64,000 bases of DNA from Jackrogersella multiformis. Its lineage: Eukaryota > Ascomycota > Sordariomycetes > Xylariales > Hypoxylaceae. The notes under the pieces were generated by a model that was given only the letters and a program-made list of their open reading frames with translations, was not told the origin of the DNA and made no database searches. The first letter of the stretch is position 1. Each line of letters begins with the position of its first letter. The stretch spans positions 1,240,001 through 1,304,000 of the forward strand of contig CADCXD010000005.1 of NCBI GenBank assembly GCA_902806575.1, in the 5' to 3' direction. Below are positions 30,708 through 41,537 of this stretch, piece by piece. The position numbers were made by a program, and so were the translations under genes.

Positions 30708-32667
30708 ACCGGGAAAGGAACATGTTGGAGCCTTCTCTAGCCTATTGATCGTCATACCCACCTCTTATGTTGCGATGAGCTTTTCTTTTCCTTCTCGGGA
30801 CTGTGCCCAATGGGGACACTATTGATTGAGTTGACATTGTCAGCTCAGGGGGTATACAAGAATGGTGTTAGGTTGGAAGATGGGTAGGATCTCCTCCACC
30901 AACGGCTGTCTTGACTCTACATTTCCCGATAAAAAATCAATACGGCAACTTGGAACGTGACCTGATGTCTCCTGCCGAGCTTCTACATCTAGTGTCTTTT
31001 GAATTCTACGGCTGTGCAATTTCAAGTAACAGAGCCTTTCGTGTTGCCTACTTTATTTTACCTTCAACCAATGTGATATTCCGTATCCCAAAGTTACTCT
31101 CATGATAGATAACCAGAATACCCTAGGGAATCACTACTCTAGTCAGGCGTAGCATCGTTTGTGTGTGTTAAGTCTTGACCTTGAACAAGTTATGGAGAAA
31201 CATAAGAGACTCGGTAAACTATATCGTCCCTCCGTTAAGAGCATAATTATATCTTCACGCCATAGAAGCCCATGTTTGTTTATAATACCGCCTAGATAGA
31301 TTATCTCTTAATACTTCTAAACATTTAAAGTTCGAGAGGGATCAGGTGTCGTAACAATGGATTACATATTAAGTGCTTACTTAGGTAGTTATCGAGGCTA
31401 TTCTTAAGCTTAGGTGTTCGGATTAATAAACTACATGTTCCTCTAAGTGGCTGTATTACATCTAACTACCTAATTCCGAGAAAGATCCTGTTGCTTGGGC
31501 TATTGATCAAGACCTGTAGTGACGTTATACCATTAAGCAACGGCCAGCATTTCCTATCTTATTGTGCGTTTGTTCGAAATCCCAAAACTATATACAAATC
31601 AACCTTACCCAAATCATGTGCATGCGAGTCCCCCAGCAGTCAACGTCAGCAATGATAATACAAAAGTTAACTCCAAAATGTTGAATGCAAATGCTATAGA
31701 TTTACCAATCATATTGACTACCTCGGTAGTGATATAAATCCAACGTGGTATTTCTTAGGGAAAACGACTATGGAGAACATTGCTTAGTTCTACCCTTTCT
31801 TTTCTAAAGGATGTTTAAAATATAGTATACTATTAATCACTTAGTTTCGATCCAAGTCCAACGAAAGAGTTTAACAAGTTTTTTAAGTCTCACCATATTC
31901 GGTGCTTATAAGTTGAAGATCTATAGGTAATTGTTTCGACGAGGAGCAACTAAGCTGACAACAGCTATTACTCCTCGACCTAAATAATCAACATCTATAA
32001 TTTGTGATTAGATTCATAAAATACCTATGTCTCAATCAAAGATGTAGTTTAGGTATTACCTAGGTATGGAAATATATATTTAAAGGAGCTTGGGCCACAT
32101 AACTTAATTAATTCCCGAGCTAACTGCCTAGGTAGCTACCTCCTGGCTACGTACACTAGATGCCAAGTGGAGCAAGGTTCGGGATGATTGTCACCTCCAC
32201 TTGCGGCAGGTCCAGTCCCGGAAGCTTGGCAAAGGGAAGCTTCCAAGAATCCAAGGTTCCAAAGTAAAGCCCCCTTTTTCTTCCCTTTTACATACCAGCA
32301 TGCCTACCTAACCACTACCTACGTAAGTACCCAAATACCTAGCCTACATATGTAGGTAATACCTCAATGTCGTATGTGGAGAGAAGAGGCTCATTCTAAA
32401 AACGATTGCACTGACTCGGTCGAACTCTTACTCTTCGAATCAATGATTATAATTAACACATCTGATGTTGAACCACGAATTCCAAATATTCTATACGCTT
32501 GCCTCTAGGAAAGCTGACCCTTTTGTCAGTCCTCCAGGCTAATCGGTTTAATTTCACCTCGAGCGATGTGAGCACTTGCTCCTTGTCGATAGCATTTGCT
32601 AGCTTAGAAGCCCTGCCATATTCCGTATATATACCTAATATACCTAGGTGCCCATCTAATTACAACA
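30708..32667. other. Intergenic region between calmodulin and the GH47 mannosidase
   Basis: About 2 kb, starting with the calmodulin 3' UTR and ending with the mannosidase promoter. The middle (about 31000-32100) is AT-rich. CCTAGGTA half-palindromes occur near 32060 and 32640. No gene or RNA was supported. Confidence 0.6.
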
Positions 32668-34494
32668 ATGGCTGTTCGCCGTGTCCGAGTAATCCTCGCC
32701 GTTATTGCTATTTGGGTGCTTGGGTCTTGGTACTATAGCTGGCACCCGCCTGACTCGGGACTTTTCAGCCCTACACGTGAACCGCCTCATCCATTCCCCC
32801 CGGACTCTGCTGGATCTAGAGAACTTAGGTGGGAAAAGCGTCCACCTCGCTATCCCGTGAAAAAGTTCGCCACACTTCCGACCAACACACCTACTAAACG
32901 AGTACCACGCGTACAGGCCTCGAAACCACAGGAGACTACTAGTGAGAAGGAAACACGATTACGACGGCTGGCTGCGGTCGAGGAGAGCTTTAAACATAGT
33001 TGGAATGGGTATAAAAAGTACGCATGGAGTTATGACGAGATCAAGCCTCTCTCTGGCCGGTACAAGAACCCTTTTGGTGGTTGGGCGGCTACGTTGGTCG
33101 ATTCGTTAGATAGCCTGTGGCTCCTGGGCATGAGGGCAGATTTCGAGCTTGCGGTAAAGGCCTGTGACAAAATCGATTTTGCAACTACAGAGACACGAGA
33201 TATCAACATATTTGAGACAACAATTCGGTATCTCGGGGGCTTCTTGGCTGCATACGAACTAAGCGATAAGCAATACCCAAGCCTCCTCGCAAAGGCGATC
33301 GAGGTTGCCGATTTAGTCATGTCAGCTTTCGACACGCCGAACCGCATGCCTATAACACGGTTTCCCTGGCAAAAATATGTCAAGGGCGAAACCCAGACAG
33401 CTCGTGGCCACGTTTTACTAGCCGAGATTGGATCGCTAGGCCTTGAGCTTACTAAGTTGTCGCAGTTGACTGGCGACATGCAGTACTATGATGCTGCACA
33501 AAGGATATCTGATGGGTTGGAAAATGCTCAAAGGACGACCACACTTCCGGGGATGTGGCCGGTTGTAGTTGACGCTTCGAAGTCTCCGATCAAGTCTACG
33601 GGGGATTCATTCACGCTCGGCGGGATGAGCGACAGTACCTACGAGTACCTAGGAAAGCAGTACTTATTGCTTGGGGGCGCGCTTAATCAGCCACGAAAGA
33701 TGTACGAAGGCTTCATAGACGTTGCGAAGAAACACCTTCTCCGTCGCGCTTTGAACCCCGACAACCTTCCTCTGCTCTTTTTTGGTGATGCTCGCGTCGC
33801 TACTACATCCAGCGGTGATAAGCAAATCGTAACTACGCCGATCGCGCAGCACTTGACATGCTTCGCAGGAGGTATGGTAGGCATGGCAGCCAAGATCTTC
33901 GAGCGTCCATCGGATTTAGTTATAGCTGAGCAACTGACGGAGGGTTGTGTATGGTCATACAACCAAACCGTTTCAGGCATCGGGCCCGAGATCTTTCACT
34001 TTATCCCTTGCGATCCAGATATCGCAAGGGATGATTGCCAGTGGAGTGAGGAACGTTGGACGGAATCCTTAAGGAAGTATTGGGGGCAGAGCTCCAAGGG
34101 TGATACACTTTCCGACCAGCAAATCGAGAAAATCATAGAGACCAGACGACTGCCCCGTGGCATGGTCGAGGTCGACGACCGTCGATACATCCTCCGGCCC
34201 GAGGCTATTGAATCTGTATTTATGATGTATCGGTTAACAGGGGATTCCAAGTTTATGGACAAGGCTTGGGCCATGTTCGAAGCTATCGAGAAGTGGACGC
34301 GGTCGAAGTATGCTTCGGCGGCGTTGGACGACGTAACAGCAAGCCACCCGGGTCAGGTGGACAGCATGGAGAGCTTCTGGCTAGCAGAGACGCTGAAGTA
34401 TTTCTACTTGATATTTGGAGACTGGGAACTGGCTAATCTCGACGAATGGGTGTTGAACACCGAGGCGCATCCTCTTCGACGTGCAGATGCATGA
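32668..34494 (+). CDS. GH47 class I alpha-1,2-mannosidase (ER/Golgi type II membrane protein)
   Basis: A single exon of 608 residues. A signal-anchor helix lies at about 8-24 (VILAVIAIWVLGSWYY), then a Pro-rich stem to about residue 95, then the catalytic (alpha/alpha)7 barrel. Family signatures are all present: WNGYKKYAW, WAATLVDSLDSLWLLGM, FETTIRYLGG (with a catalytic acid), CFAGGMVGMAAKI, RPEAIESVFMMYR, SMESFWLAETLKYFYLIF, and the terminal NTEAHP whose Thr binds the essential calcium. In the family the enzyme trims alpha-1,2-linked mannose from Man9GlcNAc2 glycans in the ER or Golgi. I cannot decide between the ER Mns1 branch and the Golgi branch from reading alone. Nearly the whole catalytic domain lies in one exon, and no truncation is seen. 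Confidence 0.93.
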   Translation: MAVRRVRVILAVIAIWVLGSWYYSWHPPDSGLFSPTREPPHPFPPDSAGSRELRWEKRPPRYPVKKFATLPTNTPTKRVPRVQASKPQETTSEKETRLRRLAAVEESFKHSWNGYKKYAWSYDEIKPLSGRYKNPFGGWAATLVDSLDSLWLLGMRADFELAVKACDKIDFATTETRDINIFETTIRYLGGFLAAYELSDKQYPSLLAKAIEVADLVMSAFDTPNRMPITRFPWQKYVKGETQTARGHVLLAEIGSLGLELTKLSQLTGDMQYYDAAQRISDGLENAQRTTTLPGMWPVVVDASKSPIKSTGDSFTLGGMSDSTYEYLGKQYLLLGGALNQPRKMYEGFIDVAKKHLLRRALNPDNLPLLFFGDARVATTSSGDKQIVTTPIAQHLTCFAGGMVGMAAKIFERPSDLVIAEQLTEGCVWSYNQTVSGIGPEIFHFIPCDPDIARDDCQWSEERWTESLRKYWGQSSKGDTLSDQQIEKIIETRRLPRGMVEVDDRRYILRPEAIESVFMMYRLTGDSKFMDKAWAMFEAIEKWTRSKYASAALDDVTASHPGQVDSMESFWLAETLKYFYLIFGDWELANLDEWVLNTEAHPLRRADA

Positions 34495-36272
34495 AAATGG
34501 ACGGTCATTATGTGGGGGATGCGATTTGATACCCCTGGAGCAGGTCATGGATGGTAATGCAACTGCGAAGCGGCAAGGGTACTATATAAATCCTCCAAAA
34601 TATTTTAACTATTTAGATCACAAACTACGTAGGCTCTACATTGGCGTAGGTATGCAGCTTTGGGGAGTAGTAAAACATAGACAGCGAATCTGAGGGGTCG
34701 AATTCGCCTTGGATAGGCGGTTGTCCCCTAACCTGCCTTAGGTACCTAGGTACCTACAGTACCTGACTTAGACATTAGAATATACAAAGTTCCAGCTACC
34801 CGTATCAAAGATGAAATAAAATAAAATAAAAACCCACGGATCAATCTGATAAATTACAAGAATTATTATAAGAATTGTTATAAGGATTGATAGACCTGCC
34901 AAGGTGCAGCCAAGATCTGGCTGTGAAATATATTACTGTTACAAGAATGCAAGTGCATCCCAAAGTAACATGGAAAGCACATGCATGGCATGAATGATCC
35001 GATAATGGCCGATTCTTTAAAACGATTCCATGCTCCAGCTGCACCTGCTCCGAGATATAAAGTTACGCCTGTCTCCTGCAGAGAATTTGGAAATTTTAAC
35101 TCTAAGTTTGTTTTCTTCTTTTCTTCGTTTCCAATTTATAACTGTGACTCTCAACTCCATCCTACTTAAATCATCAACCACCAGCCTATCAGCCTATCAA
35201 CCAACCTATCAACCTTGCCCAATCAGACAATAAAACTAATGCTTGGCTCGCTCATAGTGCTATTATGTACAGACCACAAACAGACGACACAAACAAGGGC
35301 TTGGTGGTTTACTTTCTTTCCCCACCCTCAGCTTACTTGATTCCCAAGTAATCGAATCACAATGTCCAATTTGTGCACATGTTTTGTTGCCGGAGTTGGT
35401 ATTCCCTGGCAAGCCTGGGCGCCCAGTTCCGCTCATCACGCAACTGGCTTTTGCCACGATGGATATAGTCAATCGTCATACATTTTACCTAGGTATAGAT
35501 AGGTATTCACCGTCACAGCGTCATCAATGAATCTCCATAGGTTGGTTGAACCTGGATAACGGTATGTGGTAAGTGAGCTGGCTAGGTACCTAAGCAGTGA
35601 GCAACCAAGGGCGCAACTACTGCTAGCTGATAGCTACTATGTAGGTAACCACCTAATGCATCACAGTCAAGGGCGTTATGAGGTTTTTGCTTCTCTCTTA
35701 ATCTCTTTACTTTAATCTTAATACCTACCTACCTAGGTACTGATTACCAATACTGATTACCTGTCTTGTCTACATAGTATTAGTCCTTGTCACTTTTCCT
35801 ATTACGTGACAATCTGTCCGACTCGCACCTAAACTTTACTTCCCTTCTCGCCGGTATCTTTATTTAAGCAAACTAAACCACATTTGATCTCTACTGATAC
35901 AGCAATACCAGTTACCATATCTGGCTCAGATTAGGTAGCTTGCCGCTTTACTTGCTAACTAACACCTATACTTTACCTAGGTACATAGCAGATCTGCAAG
36001 AAGATCTTGGGGGGTAGCAAGCTAGCCACCTATCTAGGTTGGTAGACTAGCTGACGGAGCGAACTTCAATCCGAGCCGCTGACAGCGAGAGCAGCGGGAG
36101 AGCCTTTAAATATCACAAATATCCCTCTTTCTACCCTGCACACCGCATTCTACAAATCCCGCTCCTATCTGGTTCCTCACCTACAGATAGGAATTATCAA
36201 CACTTTCGGTCGTATATCCGAGCTTACTTCGAAAGACTGCAGGCGTATGTGAATATAGGTATTCACCTCATC
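34495..36272. other. Intergenic region between mannosidase and cation diffusion facilitator genes
   Basis: About 1.8 kb with palindrome copies at 34739-34755, 35485-35500 and 35724-35740. An AAAATAAAAT run lies near 34813-34830. A tandem CAACCTATCA/CAGCCTATCA stretch (about 35180-35216) lies in CT-rich promoter-like DNA. No gene was seen. Confidence 0.6.
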
Positions 36273-37667
36273 ATGGCTTCCGATACTTTAGCTACCGTTG
36301 CGTCGCAGTCGCATTCCTGCGATTCCCAACGTGAACAGGCTTCAAGCTCGCGAGTCTCGTTACACACGCCAGTTTCACAGCCCCATACCGCCCGTAATTC
36401 GCAGCAGAGTGCTACTAGCACCGCTATAGAGGCTATGAACGGGGGCAGCGAGCAGCCTGTAGCTCGCCACCCGTCTGCCACAGTAGCGGGAGATGTTGAG
36501 GCGCAAGATGGCCATGCGCGCTATTCTGGCAGCGACCCCTACAATCTCTCTTCGGCCTTGAAGACGGACGGCCAGCTCAGTGAGATCAAAGCTAATACCG
36601 CCCGCAAGCGTACCGGCCCGGATAATTCAGCTCAAGGAAAAATTGCATCGTCTTTCCGGGCGCGCAAGGTTCATACTTTCTATAACAAGCAGAATGATAC
36701 CATCAAGGCCATGCTCAAATCAGTGGAGGAGCACGAGGCCGAAGCTGTGCGTGAGGCCGGCGAAGACCACCTCCGCCTTAAAATTGCTGTTCAGGGCTCA
36801 TTTATAGCGAACGTGCTCCTTGCCGTCTTGCAGATGTACGGTGCCATATCTTCTGGCTCTCTATCGCTCTTCACCACCATGGCCGACTCCATCTTCGACC
36901 CGCTGAGCAACTTAACATTAATCCTCACCCAGAAAGCCATGGCACGTGTGGATCCCAACCGCTTTCCGTCTGGCAACAAACGCCTGGAGACCGCCGGCAA
37001 CATCACTTTCTGTTTCATTATGATAACCGTATCTGTCATTCTTATCGCCTTCTCTTGTCAAGATATCTCAAACCGTTACGGCACAGGTGCTGAAGTTAAT
37101 AACTTCCATCTGCCCTCGGTGATCGCCGTATCCATCGCTTTTGTGACCAAGCTCGGCTTGTTCTTCTATTGCTGGGGCATTAAAGACAAGTATAGCCAAG
37201 TGAACATCCTGTGGCAAGACCACCGCAACGACTTGTTGATCAATGGCTTTGGTGTGCTGACGTCTGTCGGCGGTTCGAAGCTCGTTTGGTGGATTGACGC
37301 CATGGGGGCCATCATCATGTCGCTCATCATTAGCGGCTTGTGGCTACACCAAGCGTTCGACGAATTCATGACACTAGTCGGCAAAGCAGCCAATATCGAA
37401 ACGCAGCAGCTGATTACATACATTTGTATCACATACTCAGACGCTATCCTTAGTATCGATACCGTCCGAGTTTACCACTCCGGGCTCCGGTTAATCGCCG
37501 AGATCGATATCGTCATGGATCCCAACGATCCCCTCAGAACTACCCACGACGTTTCCGAGGGACTCCAGACCGAACTGGAGAAACTACCAGACATAGAGCG
37601 AGCTTATGTCCACGTCGACTACGAAACCACACATAAACCGGAGCATAACTTCAAGAAGGATCTATGA
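36273..37667 (+). CDS. Cation diffusion facilitator, Mn-type (MTP-like)
   Basis: A single exon; the first true ATG in frame is at 36273, as the frame opens eight codons earlier on GTG. The product is 464 residues. A disordered Ser/Gln/Thr-rich N-terminus (about 1-165) precedes a cation-efflux membrane domain of about six helices (KLRIAVQGSFIANVLLAVL onward). The metal-site motifs are DSIFD (Asp205 and Asp209) in helix 2 and DHRND (Asp316 and Asp320) in helix 5. A D-x-x-x-D pair in both helices, rather than H-x-x-x-D, is the mark of the manganese branch of the CDF family (plant MTP8/MTP11 group). The soluble C-terminal domain runs from SDAILSIDTVRVYHSG to YVHVDYE. The likely role is moving Mn(II) or another divalent cation from cytosol to an organelle or out of the cell in exchange for protons. 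Metal choice is inference from the motif. Confidence 0.9.
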   Translation: MASDTLATVASQSHSCDSQREQASSSRVSLHTPVSQPHTARNSQQSATSTAIEAMNGGSEQPVARHPSATVAGDVEAQDGHARYSGSDPYNLSSALKTDGQLSEIKANTARKRTGPDNSAQGKIASSFRARKVHTFYNKQNDTIKAMLKSVEEHEAEAVREAGEDHLRLKIAVQGSFIANVLLAVLQMYGAISSGSLSLFTTMADSIFDPLSNLTLILTQKAMARVDPNRFPSGNKRLETAGNITFCFIMITVSVILIAFSCQDISNRYGTGAEVNNFHLPSVIAVSIAFVTKLGLFFYCWGIKDKYSQVNILWQDHRNDLLINGFGVLTSVGGSKLVWWIDAMGAIIMSLIISGLWLHQAFDEFMTLVGKAANIETQQLITYICITYSDAILSIDTVRVYHSGLRLIAEIDIVMDPNDPLRTTHDVSEGLQTELEKLPDIERAYVHVDYETTHKPEHNFKKDL

Positions 37668-40600
37668 TTGTATGCTTTAAGATGAAGAATTAGTGGTACC
37701 TGGGGGTTTACGATTCACGCAGCGGGATATTTGATCGATTCATCAAGTAGTGAATTCGGTATCTTGGAGCGGAAGCAAGGTGTCACGGCGGATTACGACT
37801 GGGTATGAGAATAGACAAAAAAAACACGGAGGGTGTCTGCAGTACTTATCTTCCGAGGCGGGGCGTAGGTTTTTAATAATGTTAATACGTAAATACGTTA
37901 ATAAACAGTCATTCCCGAGACGAGGAAAAGCTAATACGTTAATGCTTGTATTGAGGTTGGCTAGTGGACTACTGGTTTCATGATACTACCGTAGTTCTTA
38001 ACAGTGACATCGGGTTTGAGTTGTCGTCGCTTATATTTTGAGAGAACCCTGGGACTCAATGTACGTACTGCAGGACGTCCCGGAGCTACGTAACTACTGG
38101 TTTTTCCAAGTGAAGCTTGCTATGCCCTGCTGGAGTGGCCCTGCGGTGTATAGCTGTGTGGGTGCACCGTGGGGTGAGAGCACAAGACGGTTCGAGATTG
38201 GTGACTATTAAGGTCCCCCTCTCCGGGTCAGGTTGTAGATGAAGGTACCTATGAATACACACGCAGCGCAGATTCTGCTAGATTCCATCCCTATAGACAC
38301 TGCCACTTGTGATCCCCTGATTGGCATAAGGTAATATAGGTCGATCTGGCACGATATCCGAATGCCTAGGAAATTGTTGGGTCTCGAAGTTGTAAAAGGC
38401 TGAAAGGTTGGTCGGATCGACTTTTAGCAGAGTAACGCCCCTGCCTCGTTATTTGATAAAGAAAGAAGAAGCTACTTCACTCCGCTTTATATGCTATTAA
38501 AGATATCAGCAAGTGGAGGATTTGGTTAAATCGCTAGTATTGCTAGTATGCTTGGGTTGGGTAGCTATGGGAAGCATTTAAATCGGAGAACTATAGAGGA
38601 TGATAGGACGAAAATAGGAATATTGAAGCGGTTGCGTTGAAAAGGAGGTGGCGTAAATGCCAATGTCGCTGCTAGGGGTGTGTAACTTTGGAGACTGTGT
38701 GAAGTGTCTGTACGGTTATTCAGTTGCCTACCTAGGTCCTAGGTACCGTGATAGAATTATCCGTTAGATATACTTTGCTCCCAGTGGTTTACAGCACCTA
38801 ACGAAATTATAGATGATTATAGGAGTGGTGTATCGGTGTTGTATGGAGGTCGATGAAAGGAGGCACTATAAAATATGGCACTAAATGGTCGGTAGTCCAC
38901 GGAATGGTATCCAGTGCTTTCTAGTCAGCTAAGAATTGCAGCTCTTTGCATTGGCATAGACGGCAGCAGTGCTGACAAAAACTTCCTCTATCGCCAGTAA
39001 GTTTGAAAGTAATAAGATTAAGGGCCATGAGGAGAGAACATTCGAAAGGCAGCGTGTCACGATATGGTAGGATGTCCTTTGGGAAGTCGATTTGGGCGAG
39101 CTCCACATCTGCCGTCCTCCACCGGCATCTACCAATAAAGATTACGGAGCCGACGGTGGATATGGTTGTCATCCGTAACTTCCATAAAAGAGATACTCTG
39201 AAGCGATTGAATAATAAAGTAAGTCCTACCTATATGTAGTACCTCTCACTTTATGTATTATGCTATTGGTCTCGACGTATAGCAAGATGAGCATTCTAAA
39301 TGGAAATAGAAACGGAAATTTAGATGCTTCCTCATTTATAGTTGAATGGAAATTATTCAGCGACTAATAGTGACAAAATGGTAGTAAGCGTCAAGTAATT
39401 CTCGAAGCTTATTGTTGTTATAATAGCTGTAGGCTTTGCTGATACTCGGTACGGTAACAAGGTTCGATTCCGAAGACAATGAGATGGCTGGAGAGGCTGG
39501 AGATAGAGTGCGGAGGTGTGGGGGTAAGATGTGCTTTTCTATGTGGTTTCGAGTCGTCACGTTTCTTGGATATATGTATGTAGAAAAACATGACTTGCCT
39601 TAGATGACTTGCGGTGGTGATCACTAGGTATCATATTCCTTGCTTGTTGTGATCATCGCTGCAGAGGAGCGGATGACCTCTTGATGAGGGGCTTTCTTAG
39701 TTTCCGTCTCCATCATGACGTCTTTTTCCTGGTCTGGTGAATCCATTTGATGACGTTTTAAGATTTATCCAAGGTGAGTAAAGTGCTGAAAGTTAACCCG
39801 AGTTCTGGAGATATTTTACCAGTTGAAAAATAAAAAGGAACCTTTAAAGAAACTGGATTTCGTTGGCTCAGTAGTAAAGCTTCTAGTGTAGGTGTGTAGG
39901 TGAACGAGTACCTATTATAATAGGATCTACCTACCTATGTAGGTAAGAATGCGGGATAGTGTGGGGTAAAGATCTATAAGTTTGAACCATTTAAGTCTGC
40001 TATAGGCGGGTGAGCAGATGAGTGGGTACATACAAGGTGAAATTTTGGGATGGTTAAAGAAAAGGAAAGAGAAGAAAAGGGAATATGTATTTCCTAACTT
40101 GGATCCTTTAGTCGATTTTATCGGTGCTGGTTGGTCAGTTATTGGAGATCGCTCTGTGGGGTTCCCCAGCTTATCATTTGATTTCCTACCGGATAGTCCC
40201 GGTCGAGGAAAGTCATTCTAAAAGAAGTAGAAGTGTCGTCATTTTACATAGTGTACTTCTAGGTAGGTACATAAGCTACATCCACTAGTAACCCTAGGTA
40301 CCTAAGTAGGTATTTGAAAGGAATTCATTAACTACATATGTACATATTACTTACATATGCACCTAGGTAGGTAGTCGATCTTATGGAGTTGCCTTGGACT
40401 TTTGATTTTATCAATGCTTGAACCATTGGTCTGGGTTGTACGTATGTAGGTGCCCAGGTGGATATTTTTTACATAGGTGGATATCGTTCCTTATCTCTCC
40501 CTTGGAGTTTTCTTACCGCTCAAAGCGCCCATATGCTGGTTGAGTTTGCCATTTGCTACGATAGTGGAGAGAAAGGGCCCAGAAGCTATCTAGATTTTCT

Positions 40601-41537
40601 TAGCACGTATTGACGTGGTAACTTTCTAGATAGCTTGATACCCAACTACCTTAGGTACCTAGGTACCTTAGCTACATTGAGGGGCTTCAACCGAGAAGAT
40701 CTACTAAATGACATAATTCACAAAGTGGGTAATAGCTCTAACGAGAGAGCTATGTGCTGTGGCGGGACCGTGCATGTAATGTGGCCCACTTCTCTCAACT
40801 TAACTGTGTCTCTGTGGCTATCCGTACTTCCCTCATACGTGGATGCGTGGATATACACTACCTACTTTTAACATGCGACTCTCAACTTCCTTCGTTTCGT
40901 TAGCAGCTTTAGCAGGTTAGGTAGTCATGCAGAGTTCAATATTCCGAAAGCCCAATATAAACTTAAATACCTCGTTGACGAAGTAATACGAGTTACAGAT
41001 CAAACACGTAGGTAGGCACGAGATATATGCCTAATTTTGAGAAATTTGTTCTGACATTTTTTGACTGAAGCCTCGAAGTACATAAGAAACTAGGGGCCCA
41101 AGGCGAGACCTAGGATATCCTTGTCTTGAGGTAACGCTAGCGTCGTATTTTCTCGACTCTGGCCCATTTCGACGAACTCTCTTTCGATCTTGTTTTGAAG
41201 AAGGGAAGACCTAAGAAAGGTTAAAAATCAACAACAGGGTCCTTACAGCGTACTACCTACCTACGTACTAGCCAACCAGCAACTTCATCAACTCACCAAT
41301 TTTGTCCCGAAGTGTCGGTGTGCAATTTTTTTGCATCTTTTTCTTTGCTCGATCAGCCACCTAGCTTCCCAGGTTCCTCCTTGCAACTACATAAGGTTGC
41401 TGCTATTTCTATACATAGTTTTAGCAACATTATTATTCTTCGTTCTTCACACACACACTCCTACTCATACCTACACTTACTTCATTTACCCCTCCGCATT
41501 TAATCCAGTGTGATCCTGTCGCCATTCCTCGCACACG
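37668..41537. other. Long intergenic region before glycogenin
   Basis: About 3.9 kb without a supportable gene. Open frames here stay under about 85 codons and lack motifs. Palindrome copies lie at about 38731-38748, 40284-40310, 40361-40374 and 40651-40672. A fungal gene with several short exons could be hidden, but I could not find a coherent set of exons. Confidence 0.55.

Noticed and set aside
36249..36272. Start of the cation diffusion facilitator at 36249
   Set aside because: That codon is GTG. The first ATG is at 36273 and suits a nuclear fungal gene. The same reasoning moved the GPC1 start from 3311 (TTG) to 3305.
39440..39490. GGTTCGATTC, resembling a tRNA B box
   Set aside because: The T-arm stem does not pair, and no A box or matching acceptor stem lies at tRNA spacing upstream.
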